NCBI RefSeq assembly: GCF_034479515.1
Contig: NZ_CP140152.1
Span: 1,922,001 to 1,986,000, forward strand
Source of the DNA: Duganella zoogloeoides
Lineage (GTDB): Bacteria; Pseudomonadota; Gammaproteobacteria; Burkholderiales; Burkholderiaceae_D
Length of the DNA: 64,000 nt
Direction of reading: 5' to 3'
Shown here: positions 16,728 to 25,589 of the stretch, one piece after another
Position numbering within the stretch: position 1 is the stretch's first letter
Layout: each line of letters starts with the position of its first letter
The notes under the pieces: model-generated
The model's input: the letters and a program-made list of their open reading frames with translations, nothing else
Database searches by the model: none
Told to the model about the DNA's origin: nothing
Position numbers and translations under genes: made by a program

Positions 16728-19253
16728 ATGCAGCAGACCACTTATAACAATAAATCGCCCCGCCTGACGGCATTGCAACTGGCACTGGCGGCAGCAGGCT
16801 TGCTTGGCGCTGGCGTGGCCATCGCACAAAGCACTGCAGCACAAACCAGCGTGGGCCAGGTGCAGGACGTGGTGGTGACCACCGGCGTGCGTGGCGAGGC
16901 CCGCACCGTGGCCGACAGCCCGGCGCCGATCGACGTGATCAGCGGCGAGCAATTGATCCATACCGGCCGCGCCGAACTGGGCGAGGCGCTGGCGCGCCTG
17001 CTGCCGTCGTTTAACTTCGGCACCAACCAGGCTGGCGTCAACTCGGTGGTACGGCCGGTGAGCAATCGCGGCCTGGGACCGGCATATACGCTGGTGCTGG
17101 TCAACGGCAAGCGCCGCCACAACTCGGCGCTGCTGACCAACGGCGGCGGCGACACCAGCGGCGTCAACGCCATCGATCTCGATACCATTCCACTGTCGAT
17201 TATCGACCATATCGAAGTGCTCAAGGACAGCGCTGCCGCCCAGTATGGCTCGGATGCGGTGGCCGGCGTGGTCAACGTGATCCTCAAGACCGGCAATCAT
17301 GGCGGCCAGCTGGGAGTGAGCTACGGTGAGCTAAAAGAAGTGGACGGCAATCCGGGCAACGCCAAGATCGAAGGCAATGCCGGTTTCCGCCTGGGCGAGG
17401 ATGGGTTTGTGAACATCGGCGTGGCGGCGCGCAAGCGCGGCCAGTCGTGGAAAAACTTCCCATCGACGAACCTGGTGGCGTATTCGCCAGCCTCGAACCC
17501 CAAGAACGCTACCTGGAACCGCGACGGTGCCCACAACGGCGATCCCGGCATCGAAGCCTACGACGTCGGCTTCAACCTGGAAAAGCCGCTCGACAAGGAC
17601 ACCACGCTGTACGCGTTCGGCACGGCCGGCACCCGCAACACGGTGGCCGGCAATAACTTCCGCCGCCCGAACGGCCTGGCGACCTTGGCCCAGGTATACC
17701 CGGACGGCTACTTCGCCATCAATAACATGAGCGCCTTCGACTTCCAGTTGAATGCCGGCGCACGTGGCCGCACGGCCGGCTGGAACTGGGACCTCAGCAC
17801 CGGCTACGGCAAGAACCGCGCCCGCCAGTACAGCAACCTTACTCTGAACCCGTCGCTGGGGCCGACGTCTCCGACCAGCTTCGACAACCTGGCCACGTAC
17901 CAGTTCGAGCAGTGGACCACCAACGAAGACTTTACGCGCGCCTTCGACGTGGGCCTGAAAAAGCCGCTGCAATGGTCGTGGGGCCTGGAGCAGCGTTTCG
18001 AGCGCTTCTCCACCTATGCCGGCGATCGCCTCGGTTACATCAACGGCGGCTACATCTTCCAGCCCGGCGACCAGGAAGGCAATCCGAACGTGGGCCGGCC
18101 GGCAGCGGTGGGCGCGCAGGCTGGCGTGGCCCTGTCACCCGATGACGCTACGCGCGTAAAACGCACGGTGCTGGCGATCTACAACGACATCGGCTTCTAC
18201 CCGGTGGAGCAGTGGTTCGTGGGCGCGGCCGTGCGGGCGGAGCACTACAACGACAGCGCCGGCAATACCGCCAGCGGCAAGCTCAATACACGCTACGATT
18301 TTTCGCCGGTGGTGGCGATACGCGGCACCGCCGGTTCCGGCTTCCGTGCGCCGTCGCTCACGCAGATCGGCTACTCGCAAACCGACAACCGCACCAACAT
18401 CAACCCGGTAACGGGCGAGGTGGCGCCAAGCCTGTCCAAGCTGCTGCGCAACGACTCCGACCTGGCCCGCCGCTTCGGCGCGCGCGACCTCGATCCGGAA
18501 AAGTCGGTGAACTTCGGCTTGGGGCTGGTGCTCAAACCGGCCGACAATATCAACATCACGCTCGACGGCTACCAGGTGAAGGTAAAAGACCGCATCGTGC
18601 GCACCGGTTACATGTTCGGCCCCGCCTTCGCACCAACGCTGCGCGCGGCAGGACTGACCGGCACTGAGTGGGTGCAGTACTTTGCCAACGCCATCGACAC
18701 CCGCACCCGTGGCGCCGACCTGGTGACCGATCTGACCAGCGACTACGGCAGCTATGGCCTGGTGCGCTGGGGCGCGGCAGTGAACTGGAACCGCACCAAG
18801 GTCCAGCGCATCAACGCCACGCCTTCGGAGATCAGCGCGCTGGGCGCCAATACCGGCGGCAGCTCGGTGTGGTTCGGCTACTCGGCCGGCGGCGGCATCG
18901 GCGACCTGAGCGCCACGCCGCGCACCAAGATCATCCTGTCGGCGCGCTGGTTCGCGGGCGACTGGGAAGTCAATGCGCAAACCACGCGCTTCGATTCCTA
19001 CACCTGGCAAACTACCGCCAACCGTGCCCAGGATTACCATTTTGGCGCCAAGTGGCTCACCGATTTCGACGTCAGCTATGCTGTCAGCAAGAGCATCAAG
19101 CTGGTGCTGGGCGCAGCCAACGTGTTCGACACCAAGCCTGACCGCAACGGCCCCGGCGACGCCAACTCGGGCAGCAGCGGCTTTACCTACGGCCCGTCGC
19201 CATTCGCGCCGAGCGGCGCCTACTACTATGGCAAGGTCGCATATGACTTTTGA
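16728..19253 (+). CDS. TonB-dependent outer membrane receptor (organosulfur island, copy 2)
   Basis: An 841-residue receptor: Sec signal (ALQLALAAAGLLGAGVAIAQS), plug with VVVTTGVRGEART, LVLVNGKRRHN and AAQYGSDAVAGVVNVILKTGN, and a barrel ending YYYGKVAYDF. ATG 16728 is preferred, with GAGGG upstream and the signal peptide immediately after. The stop overlaps the following lipoprotein gene by 11 bp, so outer membrane receptor and binding lipoprotein are probably made together. It is paralogous to the receptor at 5290. The ligand is inferred to be an organosulfur compound from context only. Confidence 0.9.
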   Translation: MQQTTYNNKSPRLTALQLALAAAGLLGAGVAIAQSTAAQTSVGQVQDVVVTTGVRGEARTVADSPAPIDVISGEQLIHTGRAELGEALARLLPSFNFGTNQAGVNSVVRPVSNRGLGPAYTLVLVNGKRRHNSALLTNGGGDTSGVNAIDLDTIPLSIIDHIEVLKDSAAAQYGSDAVAGVVNVILKTGNHGGQLGVSYGELKEVDGNPGNAKIEGNAGFRLGEDGFVNIGVAARKRGQSWKNFPSTNLVAYSPASNPKNATWNRDGAHNGDPGIEAYDVGFNLEKPLDKDTTLYAFGTAGTRNTVAGNNFRRPNGLATLAQVYPDGYFAINNMSAFDFQLNAGARGRTAGWNWDLSTGYGKNRARQYSNLTLNPSLGPTSPTSFDNLATYQFEQWTTNEDFTRAFDVGLKKPLQWSWGLEQRFERFSTYAGDRLGYINGGYIFQPGDQEGNPNVGRPAAVGAQAGVALSPDDATRVKRTVLAIYNDIGFYPVEQWFVGAAVRAEHYNDSAGNTASGKLNTRYDFSPVVAIRGTAGSGFRAPSLTQIGYSQTDNRTNINPVTGEVAPSLSKLLRNDSDLARRFGARDLDPEKSVNFGLGLVLKPADNINITLDGYQVKVKDRIVRTGYMFGPAFAPTLRAAGLTGTEWVQYFANAIDTRTRGADLVTDLTSDYGSYGLVRWGAAVNWNRTKVQRINATPSEISALGANTGGSSVWFGYSAGGGIGDLSATPRTKIILSARWFAGDWEVNAQTTRFDSYTWQTTANRAQDYHFGAKWLTDFDVSYAVSKSIKLVLGAANVFDTKPDRNGPGDANSGSSGFTYGPSPFAPSGAYYYGKVAYDF

Positions 19254-20247
19254 TCCCGACCGCGTGCGCCGCCTGCTGACCATGCTGCCGGCGGCGGCAT
19301 TGCTGGGCGCCTGCGGCAAGCAGGGTGGCGCAACTGGCGCCACCGCTGCTGCCGGCGCTGCGCCCGATCTATCAAAGGTGACGCTGGTGCTGGGCGACCA
19401 GGTCAAGCTGCTGCGCACCAAGGCCGAAGCAGCCGGGGTGCTCGACAACCTGCCGTACCAGATCAAGTGGGCCAGCTTCCAGGGCGCCGCGCCGTTGTTC
19501 GAGGCGGTGGTGTCGGGCGACGTCGATACCGCGATGGCGGCCGACACGCCGGCGCTGGCTGCTGCTGCCGGCGGCGCGCGCGTCAAAGTGGTGGCGGCCA
19601 GCGTGTCGTCGCCGACCGGCGTGGCGATCCTGGTGCCGCCCGGTTCACCGATCAAGACGGTGGCGGACCTCAAGGGCCGCAACGTGATCGTCTCGTCCGC
19701 GCGCGGCAGCGTGTCGCACTACCTGCTGTTTGGCGCGCTGCGCGAGGCAGGGTTGAAGCCGGACGACGTGGTGACCGGCTTCATGCTGCCCAGCGATGCC
19801 GCCGTGGCCTTTTCGAGCGGGAAGATCGAGGCTTGGGCCACGTTCGGCACGTACCAGGCCAATGCCGAAATCCAGGGTGCGCGCATCCTGCGCGACGGCG
19901 TGGGCATCAACTCCGGCATCGGCGTGATTGCCGCGTCGGACGCCGCGCTGGCCGACCCGGGCAAGCGCGCGGCGCTGGCGGACGTGCTGCGGCGTCTGGC
20001 GCTGTCGAACACCTGGGCCAACGCGCATCCGAAGGAGTATGCCGCAGTCTTCCAGCAGCTGACCGGACTGCCGCCGGACGTGGTGAAGCTGGTGGTAGGC
20101 CGCGACCGCCCGCAACTGCGCGCCGTCGACCAGGAGATCGTGCGCCAGTTGCAGGACGTGGCCGATACGTTTTATGCAGCGAAGCTGTTCCCGAAACGGG
20201 TGGATGCAAGTGCGCTGGTCGATGCCAGCGTGTTCCGCCCGGTCTGA
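19243..20247 (+). CDS. sulfonate-type substrate-binding lipoprotein (third SsuA-like)
   Basis: A 334-residue binding protein with a lipobox (AALLGAC, Cys at about residue 24), unlike the other two SsuA-like binders, so it should be membrane-anchored. The body shows the NMT1/SsuA pattern: VDTAMAADTPALAAAAG, VPPGSPIKTVADLKGRNV, SARGSVSHYLL and KIEAWATFGTYQA. ATG 19243 lies inside the end of the receptor gene (11-bp overlap), a sign of translational coupling. Its likely role is to capture the ligand delivered by that receptor and pass it to the SsuBC-like transporter. Confidence 0.85.
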   Translation: MTFDPDRVRRLLTMLPAAALLGACGKQGGATGATAAAGAAPDLSKVTLVLGDQVKLLRTKAEAAGVLDNLPYQIKWASFQGAAPLFEAVVSGDVDTAMAADTPALAAAAGGARVKVVAASVSSPTGVAILVPPGSPIKTVADLKGRNVIVSSARGSVSHYLLFGALREAGLKPDDVVTGFMLPSDAAVAFSSGKIEAWATFGTYQANAEIQGARILRDGVGINSGIGVIAASDAALADPGKRAALADVLRRLALSNTWANAHPKEYAAVFQQLTGLPPDVVKLVVGRDRPQLRAVDQEIVRQLQDVADTFYAAKLFPKRVDASALVDASVFRPV

Positions 20248-20279
20248 AACCATACAAAGAATTGATACAAGGAGTCATC

Positions 20280-21620
20280 ATGAGCACACATCAAGCACCG
20301 CGCCAACTCAAACTCGGCTTCATCCTCCACGGCGTAGGCCCCGGCTGGGGCGATTGGCGCCATCCCGATGCCGATCCCACGGCCAGCACCAATATCGACT
20401 TCTACCTGCGCCAGGCCAAGCTGGCGGAGCAGGGCAAGTTCGACTTTCTGTTCGTGGCCGACAGCGTGCACATCACCGAAAAATCGAGCCCGCATTACCT
20501 GAACCGCTTCGAGCCGCTCACCATCCTCTCGGCGGTCGCCACCCACACGAAAAACATCGGCCTGGTGGGCACGCTCACTGTCAGCTACAGCGAGCCGTAC
20601 ACGGTGGCGCGCCAGTTCGCCTCGCTCGACCACATCAGCCGTGGCCGCGCGGGATGGAACGTGGTCACCTCGTGGTTGTCGGGCAGCGCCGAGAATTACG
20701 GCAAACCGGCGCACCCGCCGCATGAAGTGCGCTACCGCATCGCCGCCGAACACCTGACCACCGTGCAGGGACTGTGGGATTCGTGGGAGGACGACGCGCT
20801 GGTGCACAACAAGGAAACCGGCCAGTTCATCGATCCGGCCAAGCTGCATACTCTCAACCACCAGGGCGAGTTCTTCTCGGTGCGCGGACCGCTCAATATC
20901 GCCCGCTCGCCGCAGGGGCAGCCGGTGATTTTCCAGGCCGGCGCATCGGAAGACGGCCGCAATTTTTCGGCGCGGTATGCCGACGCCTTTTTCACCGAAG
21001 GCTCCACCATCGAATCGTCGCAGGCGTACTACGCCGACATCAAGAAGCGCGCCGCCGCCTTCGGCCGCGCGCCGCACCAGGCCAGCGTGCTGCCGGCGCT
21101 GCGCGCCATCGTGGGCGCGACTGAAGAAGAAGCGCAGGCGCTGCACCGCCAGGCCGAAGGGCTGATCCGCATCGAAGACGCGCTGGTGGCGCTGGCCCGG
21201 TCCTTCAACGAGCATGACCTGACCCAGTATCCGCTCGATGGCCCGTTCCCGGACATCGCCCAATATGGCGCCGACAGCAACCGCAGCTCGTCGGAGCGCA
21301 TCATCCGTACCGCCCGCGAGGAAAATCTCACGCTGCGCCAGGCTGCGCTGCGTTACGCCAGCCCGCGCAAGGAATTCGTCGGTACCGGCGTGCAGGTGGC
21401 CGATGCGATCCAGCGCTGGTTCCTGAACGACGCCGCCGACGGTTTCATCCTGTTCGAGGCGCTGCCGTACCAGCTCGATGCTTTCATCACCCACGTGGTG
21501 CCGGTTCTGCAGGAGCGCGGCCTGTTCCGGCGCGAGTACGAGGCCACCACCTTGCGTGGTAATCTGGGCCTGGACGTGCCGGAAAACCGCAACACCGCCG
21601 CGCGCCGCCAGGCCGCGTAA
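20280..21620 (+). CDS. NtaA/SnaA/DszA-type FMNH2-dependent monooxygenase
   Basis: A 446-residue LLM-class flavin monooxygenase. Landmarks of the NtaA/SnaA/DszA/SoxA branch are present: the N-terminal LKLGFILHGVGPGWGDWRHP, FDFLFVADS, FEPLTILSAVATHTKNIGL, SRGRAGWNVVTSW, and QPVIFQAGASEDGRNFSARYADA. ATG 20280 has GGAG upstream. Enzymes of this branch oxidise dibenzothiophene sulfone (DszA), aminopolycarboxylates (NtaA) and related compounds. Here it is a second monooxygenase beside the SsuD-like one, consistent with stepwise oxidation or with two sulfur substrates. It also depends on an FMN reductase not seen locally. Confidence 0.85.
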   Translation: MSTHQAPRQLKLGFILHGVGPGWGDWRHPDADPTASTNIDFYLRQAKLAEQGKFDFLFVADSVHITEKSSPHYLNRFEPLTILSAVATHTKNIGLVGTLTVSYSEPYTVARQFASLDHISRGRAGWNVVTSWLSGSAENYGKPAHPPHEVRYRIAAEHLTTVQGLWDSWEDDALVHNKETGQFIDPAKLHTLNHQGEFFSVRGPLNIARSPQGQPVIFQAGASEDGRNFSARYADAFFTEGSTIESSQAYYADIKKRAAAFGRAPHQASVLPALRAIVGATEEEAQALHRQAEGLIRIEDALVALARSFNEHDLTQYPLDGPFPDIAQYGADSNRSSSERIIRTAREENLTLRQAALRYASPRKEFVGTGVQVADAIQRWFLNDAADGFILFEALPYQLDAFITHVVPVLQERGLFRREYEATTLRGNLGLDVPENRNTAARRQAA

Positions 21621-21633
21621 TCAGGGAGTAACC

Positions 21634-22215
21634 ATGGCAGACACCATCGCCACCGGACAACCGGCGTCGCCCCGGCTGCGCCGCTTCATCGAGGCCCTGG
21701 GCCGCGTGCTGGAAGAGGGCGCCGACGAACCTCGCGTGGTGCGCGAGGGCGCGGCGTTGCTGCGTGACCTGGTGGCCCACGACGACTGGCTGCCCGACGA
21801 CCTGGCCCAGCCCGACGCCCAATACTACCGCCAGTACCTGCTGTACCGCGATCCGCAGGCGCGCTTTTCCGTGGTCAGTTTCGTGTGGGGCCCGGGCCAG
21901 TCCACGCCCATCCATGACCATACCGTGTGGGGCCTGATCGGGCTGCTGCGCGGCGCCGAGATCTCGCAGGACTTCGAGCGCACGGCCGACGGCGCGCTGG
22001 TCAAACTGGGAGCGCCGCAGCGGCTCGAGACCGGCGCTGTCACCGCCGTCTCGCCATCGCTGGGCGACATCCACCAGGTCTTCAATGCCTACGCCGACCG
22101 CGTGTCGATCGGCATCCATGTCTATGGCGCCGACATCGGCGCGGTGGACCGCAGCGTCTTCTCGCCTGAGGGCGCTGTGAAACCTTTTCGTTCCGGCTAC
22201 GCCAACCAACCATGA
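21634..22215 (+). CDS. thiol dioxygenase, cysteine/3-mercaptopropionate dioxygenase family
   Basis: A 193-residue cupin of the bacterial cysteine dioxygenase family. RFSVVSFVWGPGQSTPIHDH carries the first two iron-binding histidines (about residues 94 and 96), and GDIHQVFN supplies the third. The VWGPGQ-TP-HDH segment recalls bacterial 3-mercaptopropionate dioxygenases as much as true cysteine dioxygenases, so the substrate is left open. The reaction is a thiol plus O2 giving a sulfinate, on a non-haem ferrous centre. ATG 21634 follows GGGAG. It overlaps the rhodanese gene by 4 bp (ATGA), so the two are coupled. Confidence 0.85.
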   Translation: MADTIATGQPASPRLRRFIEALGRVLEEGADEPRVVREGAALLRDLVAHDDWLPDDLAQPDAQYYRQYLLYRDPQARFSVVSFVWGPGQSTPIHDHTVWGLIGLLRGAEISQDFERTADGALVKLGAPQRLETGAVTAVSPSLGDIHQVFNAYADRVSIGIHVYGADIGAVDRSVFSPEGAVKPFRSGYANQP

Positions 22216-23804
22216 CCAAAAATCTTACCGCGACCTATCAAGACGTGCGCGCCGACCTGCTGGCCGGCCGCGAAATCGCGCTGCTCGACGTGCGCGAGGA
22301 AGACCCGCACGCCCAGGCCCACCCGCTGTTCGCCGCCAATTTGCCGTTCGGCCGCATCGAGCTCGATGCCTACACCAAGCTGCCGCGCCGCGACGTGTGC
22401 ATTGTCACGCTCGATGGCGGTGAAGGCCTGGCCGAACCGGCCGCCGCGCGCCTGCGCCAGCTGGGCTACCTCGATGTGGCCGTGCTGGCGGGCGGCGTCG
22501 ATGGCTGGCGCGATGCCGGCGGCGAGTTGTTCCGCGATGTGAATGTGCCCAGCAAATCGTTCGGCGAACTGGTGGAGGAACAGCGCCACACGCCATCGCT
22601 GTCGGCGCCGGAAGTGCAGGCGCTGATCGACGGCGGCGACAACATCGTCATCCTCGACGCCCGCCGCTACGACGAATACCAGACCATGAGCATCCCGGGC
22701 AGTTATAGCGTGCCGGGCGCCGAGCTGGCGCTACGCGCGCGCGAACTGGCGCCCGACCCGGCCACCCGCATCATCGTCAACTGCGCCGGTCGCACGCGCA
22801 GCATCATCGGTACCCAGTCGCTGATCAACGCCGGCGTGCCCAATCCCGTCTCGGCGCTGCGCAACGGCACCATCGGCTGGACCCTGGCAGGACAGAAGCT
22901 GGCGCACGGCCAGTCGCGCACCTATCCGCCAGCCACGCAAGCCAATCAGCGGCAGGCGGCGCTGGATGCTCGCGCGCTGGCCGACCGCGCCGGCGTGCTG
23001 CGCGTGGCGCATGAGGGATTGGCGCAGCTGATCGCGGAAGCCGGCCGCACCACGTACCTGCTGGACGTGCGCAGCCCGGCGGAATTTGCCGATGGCCGCC
23101 TGCCGGGCTTCCGCTCCGCGCCCGGCGGCCAGCTGGTGCAGGAAACCGAGCAGTTCGCACCGGTGCGCGGCGCGCGCTTCGTGCTGGCGGACACCGACGG
23201 CGTGCGCGCCAACCTCACCGCGCACTGGCTGCGCCAGATGAACCATGAGGTGTATGTGCTCGACGGCGCTCAGGCGCAGCATTTCAACGTGACCACGCCG
23301 TGGAGCGCCGACTTGCCGCCTCATGCGCCGGTGGAGGAAATCGATCCGGCCACGCTGGCCCGCTGGCTCGATGACGATGCCGACGGCACCGTGGTGCTGG
23401 ACTTTACCTCGGGCGTCAATCACGTCAAGCGCCACATTCCCGGCGCCTGGTTCGCGCTGCGTTCGGACTTGCAGGCGGCGCTGGCGCGGCTGCCGACCGG
23501 CGCGAAGCGCTACGTACTGACCTGCGGCAGCAGCCTGCTGGCGCGCTACGCGGCGGCCGACGTGCAGGCGCTCACCGACTTGCCGGTCGTGGTGCTGGCG
23601 GGCGGCACCACTGCGTGGGCCGACGCAGGGCTGCCGGTGGAGTCGGGCGAGCAGCGCCTGGCATCGCCGCTGATCGACCGCTATCGCCGGCCGTACGAAG
23701 GTACGGACAACCGCGCGGAAGCCATGCAGGCGTACCTGGACTGGGAGTTCGGCCTGGTGGCGCAGCTGGGACGCGACGGTACCCATGGCTTCCACGTGGT
23801 TTAA
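22212..23804 (+). CDS. four-domain rhodanese sulfurtransferase
   Basis: A 530-residue protein with four consecutive rhodanese domains. Domain 2 has a full active loop (VNCAGRTRS, about residue 197) and domain 4 has a Cys loop (LTCGSSLLAR, about residue 438). Domains 1 and 3 keep the fold (LLDVREEDPH; LLDVRSPAEFADG) but have no cysteine at the active position. The pattern is therefore inactive-active-inactive-active. It is cytoplasmic, with no signal, and ends the long operon. Rhodaneses transfer sulfane sulfur; next to a thiol dioxygenase this suggests handling of persulfide or thiosulfate made during organosulfur breakdown. That role is inferred. Confidence 0.85.
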   Translation: MTKNLTATYQDVRADLLAGREIALLDVREEDPHAQAHPLFAANLPFGRIELDAYTKLPRRDVCIVTLDGGEGLAEPAAARLRQLGYLDVAVLAGGVDGWRDAGGELFRDVNVPSKSFGELVEEQRHTPSLSAPEVQALIDGGDNIVILDARRYDEYQTMSIPGSYSVPGAELALRARELAPDPATRIIVNCAGRTRSIIGTQSLINAGVPNPVSALRNGTIGWTLAGQKLAHGQSRTYPPATQANQRQAALDARALADRAGVLRVAHEGLAQLIAEAGRTTYLLDVRSPAEFADGRLPGFRSAPGGQLVQETEQFAPVRGARFVLADTDGVRANLTAHWLRQMNHEVYVLDGAQAQHFNVTTPWSADLPPHAPVEEIDPATLARWLDDDADGTVVLDFTSGVNHVKRHIPGAWFALRSDLQAALARLPTGAKRYVLTCGSSLLARYAAADVQALTDLPVVVLAGGTTAWADAGLPVESGEQRLASPLIDRYRRPYEGTDNRAEAMQAYLDWEFGLVAQLGRDGTHGFHVV

Positions 23805-23831
23805 GCAATAACTTTATAGTTAATCCGTTAG

Positions 23832-23837
23832 TATAAT
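23832..23837 (+). promoter_or_regulatory. candidate -10 box before the chemoreceptor gene
   Basis: TATAAT lies in an AT-rich patch between the rhodanese and chemoreceptor genes, about 83 nt before the latter. No good -35 is seen. It suggests that the chemoreceptor is transcribed separately from the sulfur operon. Confidence 0.35.
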
Positions 23838-23919
23838 TGCCCATTGGAAATGGTGCAGGTATAGTGGCAGGAGGCCGCGTCAAGATGGTCGCCAGCCCCT
23901 CACCTCCATGGAAAAGTCT

Positions 23920-25584
23920 ATGAGTATCACTAAACGCTTGATCTTGACCTTGTCAGTGGCCTTGCTGGCCCTGATTTTCGTTGGCGTCACTGGGCTGTCC
24001 CAGCTCTCCAATGCCCACCACCGCCTGGACATGGTGCAAACCCGCCTGATCCCGAGCATTGAAGGACTGAACTCCGCCAAGAGCTATGCCGCCGCCACGC
24101 GCCTGGCCGGCTACCGCCTGTCGGTGTTCTCCAACCTGGAGGACAAGACGGCGCTCGACAAGGCCTACAACGACGCTCACGCCAAGTTCGACGAGGTGCT
24201 GGCCAGCTACGAGAAAAATCGCATTTTCGACGACACCGACCGCAAGATGCTGGAAGAGGACAAGCAGCACATGGCCGCCTACCGCCAGGCGCTGGTGCCG
24301 TTCATCGCGGGCGCCCACGCCGGCGACATGGACGCGGTGCGCGCCACGCTGATGCCGGGCACCCCGCTGGCGCTCACCGCCGCCGCGCTGACCAAGGGGT
24401 TTGACGACCACATCGCCTACAACAACAAGCTGATTGCCGACATCCGCGAAGAGAGCGTGAAGGCCTACGACTTCGCCTTTACCCTGCTGGTGAGCGTGGT
24501 GGCGCTGGCGCTGCTGGTGACCGGTGCGCTGGCCTGGCAACTGTATAAACTGATCAAGGGCAGCCTGGAATCGATCCGCAGCACGCTGGTGCACGTGAGC
24601 GAGACGCTGGACCTCACGCGCAAGATCCCGGTTGCGCGCATGGACGAAATCGGCCAGACGGCGGTGGCCTTCAACCAGCTGCTGGCGCAGATCGGCCGCG
24701 TGATCGACACCGTGCGCGCGTCCACCGGTGCGGTAGGTTCGGCCTCGAGCCAGATTGCCGCCGGCACCGGCGACCTGGCGCAGCGTACCGCCAGCCAGGC
24801 TGCGGCACTGGAAGAGACGTCCGCCAGCATGCATCAACTGACGTCCACCGTCGGCCAGAACGCCGACAACGCGCGCCAGGCCAACCAGCTGGCCCGCTCG
24901 GCCTCGCAGGTTGCCTCCGAGGGCGGCGCAGTGGTGGAGCAGGTGGTGGTGACCATGGGTTCGATCAACGAATCGTCGCGCAAGATCGTGGACATCATCT
25001 CGGTCATCGACGGCATCGCCTTCCAGACCAACATCCTGGCCCTGAACGCCGCCGTGGAAGCAGCGCGCGCCGGTGAGCAGGGCCGTGGCTTTGCCGTGGT
25101 GGCGAGCGAAGTGCGCAACCTGGCGCAACGCTCGGCCGCCGCCGCCAAGGAAATCAAGACGCTGATCGACGACTCGGTGGAAAAAGTAGGTTCGGGCACC
25201 AGGCTGGTGGAACAAGCCGGCACCACGATGCACGAAGTGGTATCGAGCATTCGCCAGGTAACCGACATCGTCGCCGAGATCAGCGCCGCCACCCAGGAGC
25301 AGAACGACGGCATCGCCCAGATCCACCGCGCGATCACGGAGATGGACGGCACCACCCAGCAAAACTCCGCACTGGTCGAAGAAACCGCCGCCGCCGCCGA
25401 GACCTTGCGCGAGCAGGCCGACATGCTGGAGCAGACGGTGGCCGCATTTACCATCGCGGCGGGGCAGGGCACCAAGCCGGCAGCGAAACCAGCACCAGCC
25501 AAGGCTGCGCCACGCGTGGCGTCCAGGGCGCAGCCGAAGTTGAAGGCGCCGGCGGCGACTGCCGATGAGTGGGAAGCGTTTTAA
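23920..25584 (+). CDS. methyl-accepting chemotaxis protein
   Basis: About 554 residues. Transmembrane helix 1 ([20 protein letters not shown]) is followed by a periplasmic four-helix-bundle sensor, transmembrane helix 2 ([18 protein letters not shown]), a HAMP linker ([17 protein letters not shown]) and the cytoplasmic signalling domain with the conserved tip [20 protein letters not shown]. It ends in EWEAF, resembling the NWETF-type pentapeptide that tethers CheR and CheB. ATG 23920 has GGAAAAG upstream; ATG 23908 would add four residues. Its position after the sulfur operon might hint at taxis to a nutrient, but the candidate promoter between them argues that it is separate. The signal is unknown. 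Confidence 0.9.
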   Translation: MSITKRLILTLSVALLALIFVGVTGLSQLSNAHHRLDMVQTRLIPSIEGLNSAKSYAAATRLAGYRLSVFSNLEDKTALDKAYNDAHAKFDEVLASYEKNRIFDDTDRKMLEEDKQHMAAYRQALVPFIAGAHAGDMDAVRATLMPGTPLALTAAALTKGFDDHIAYNNKLIADIREESVKAYDFAFTLLVSVVALALLVTGALAWQLYKLIKGSLESIRSTLVHVSETLDLTRKIPVARMDEIGQTAVAFNQLLAQIGRVIDTVRASTGAVGSASSQIAAGTGDLAQRTASQAAALEETSASMHQLTSTVGQNADNARQANQLARSASQVASEGGAVVEQVVVTMGSINESSRKIVDIISVIDGIAFQTNILALNAAVEAARAGEQGRGFAVVASEVRNLAQRSAAAAKEIKTLIDDSVEKVGSGTRLVEQAGTTMHEVVSSIRQVTDIVAEISAATQEQNDGIAQIHRAITEMDGTTQQNSALVEETAAAAETLREQADMLEQTVAAFTIAAGQGTKPAAKPAPAKAAPRVASRAQPKLKAPAATADEWEAF

Positions 25585-25589
25585 CTCGC

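Noticed and set aside
23836..23864. Short CCATT/AATGG hairpin after the rhodanese gene
   Set aside because: The 5-bp stem has no T tract. It is not convincing as a terminator.
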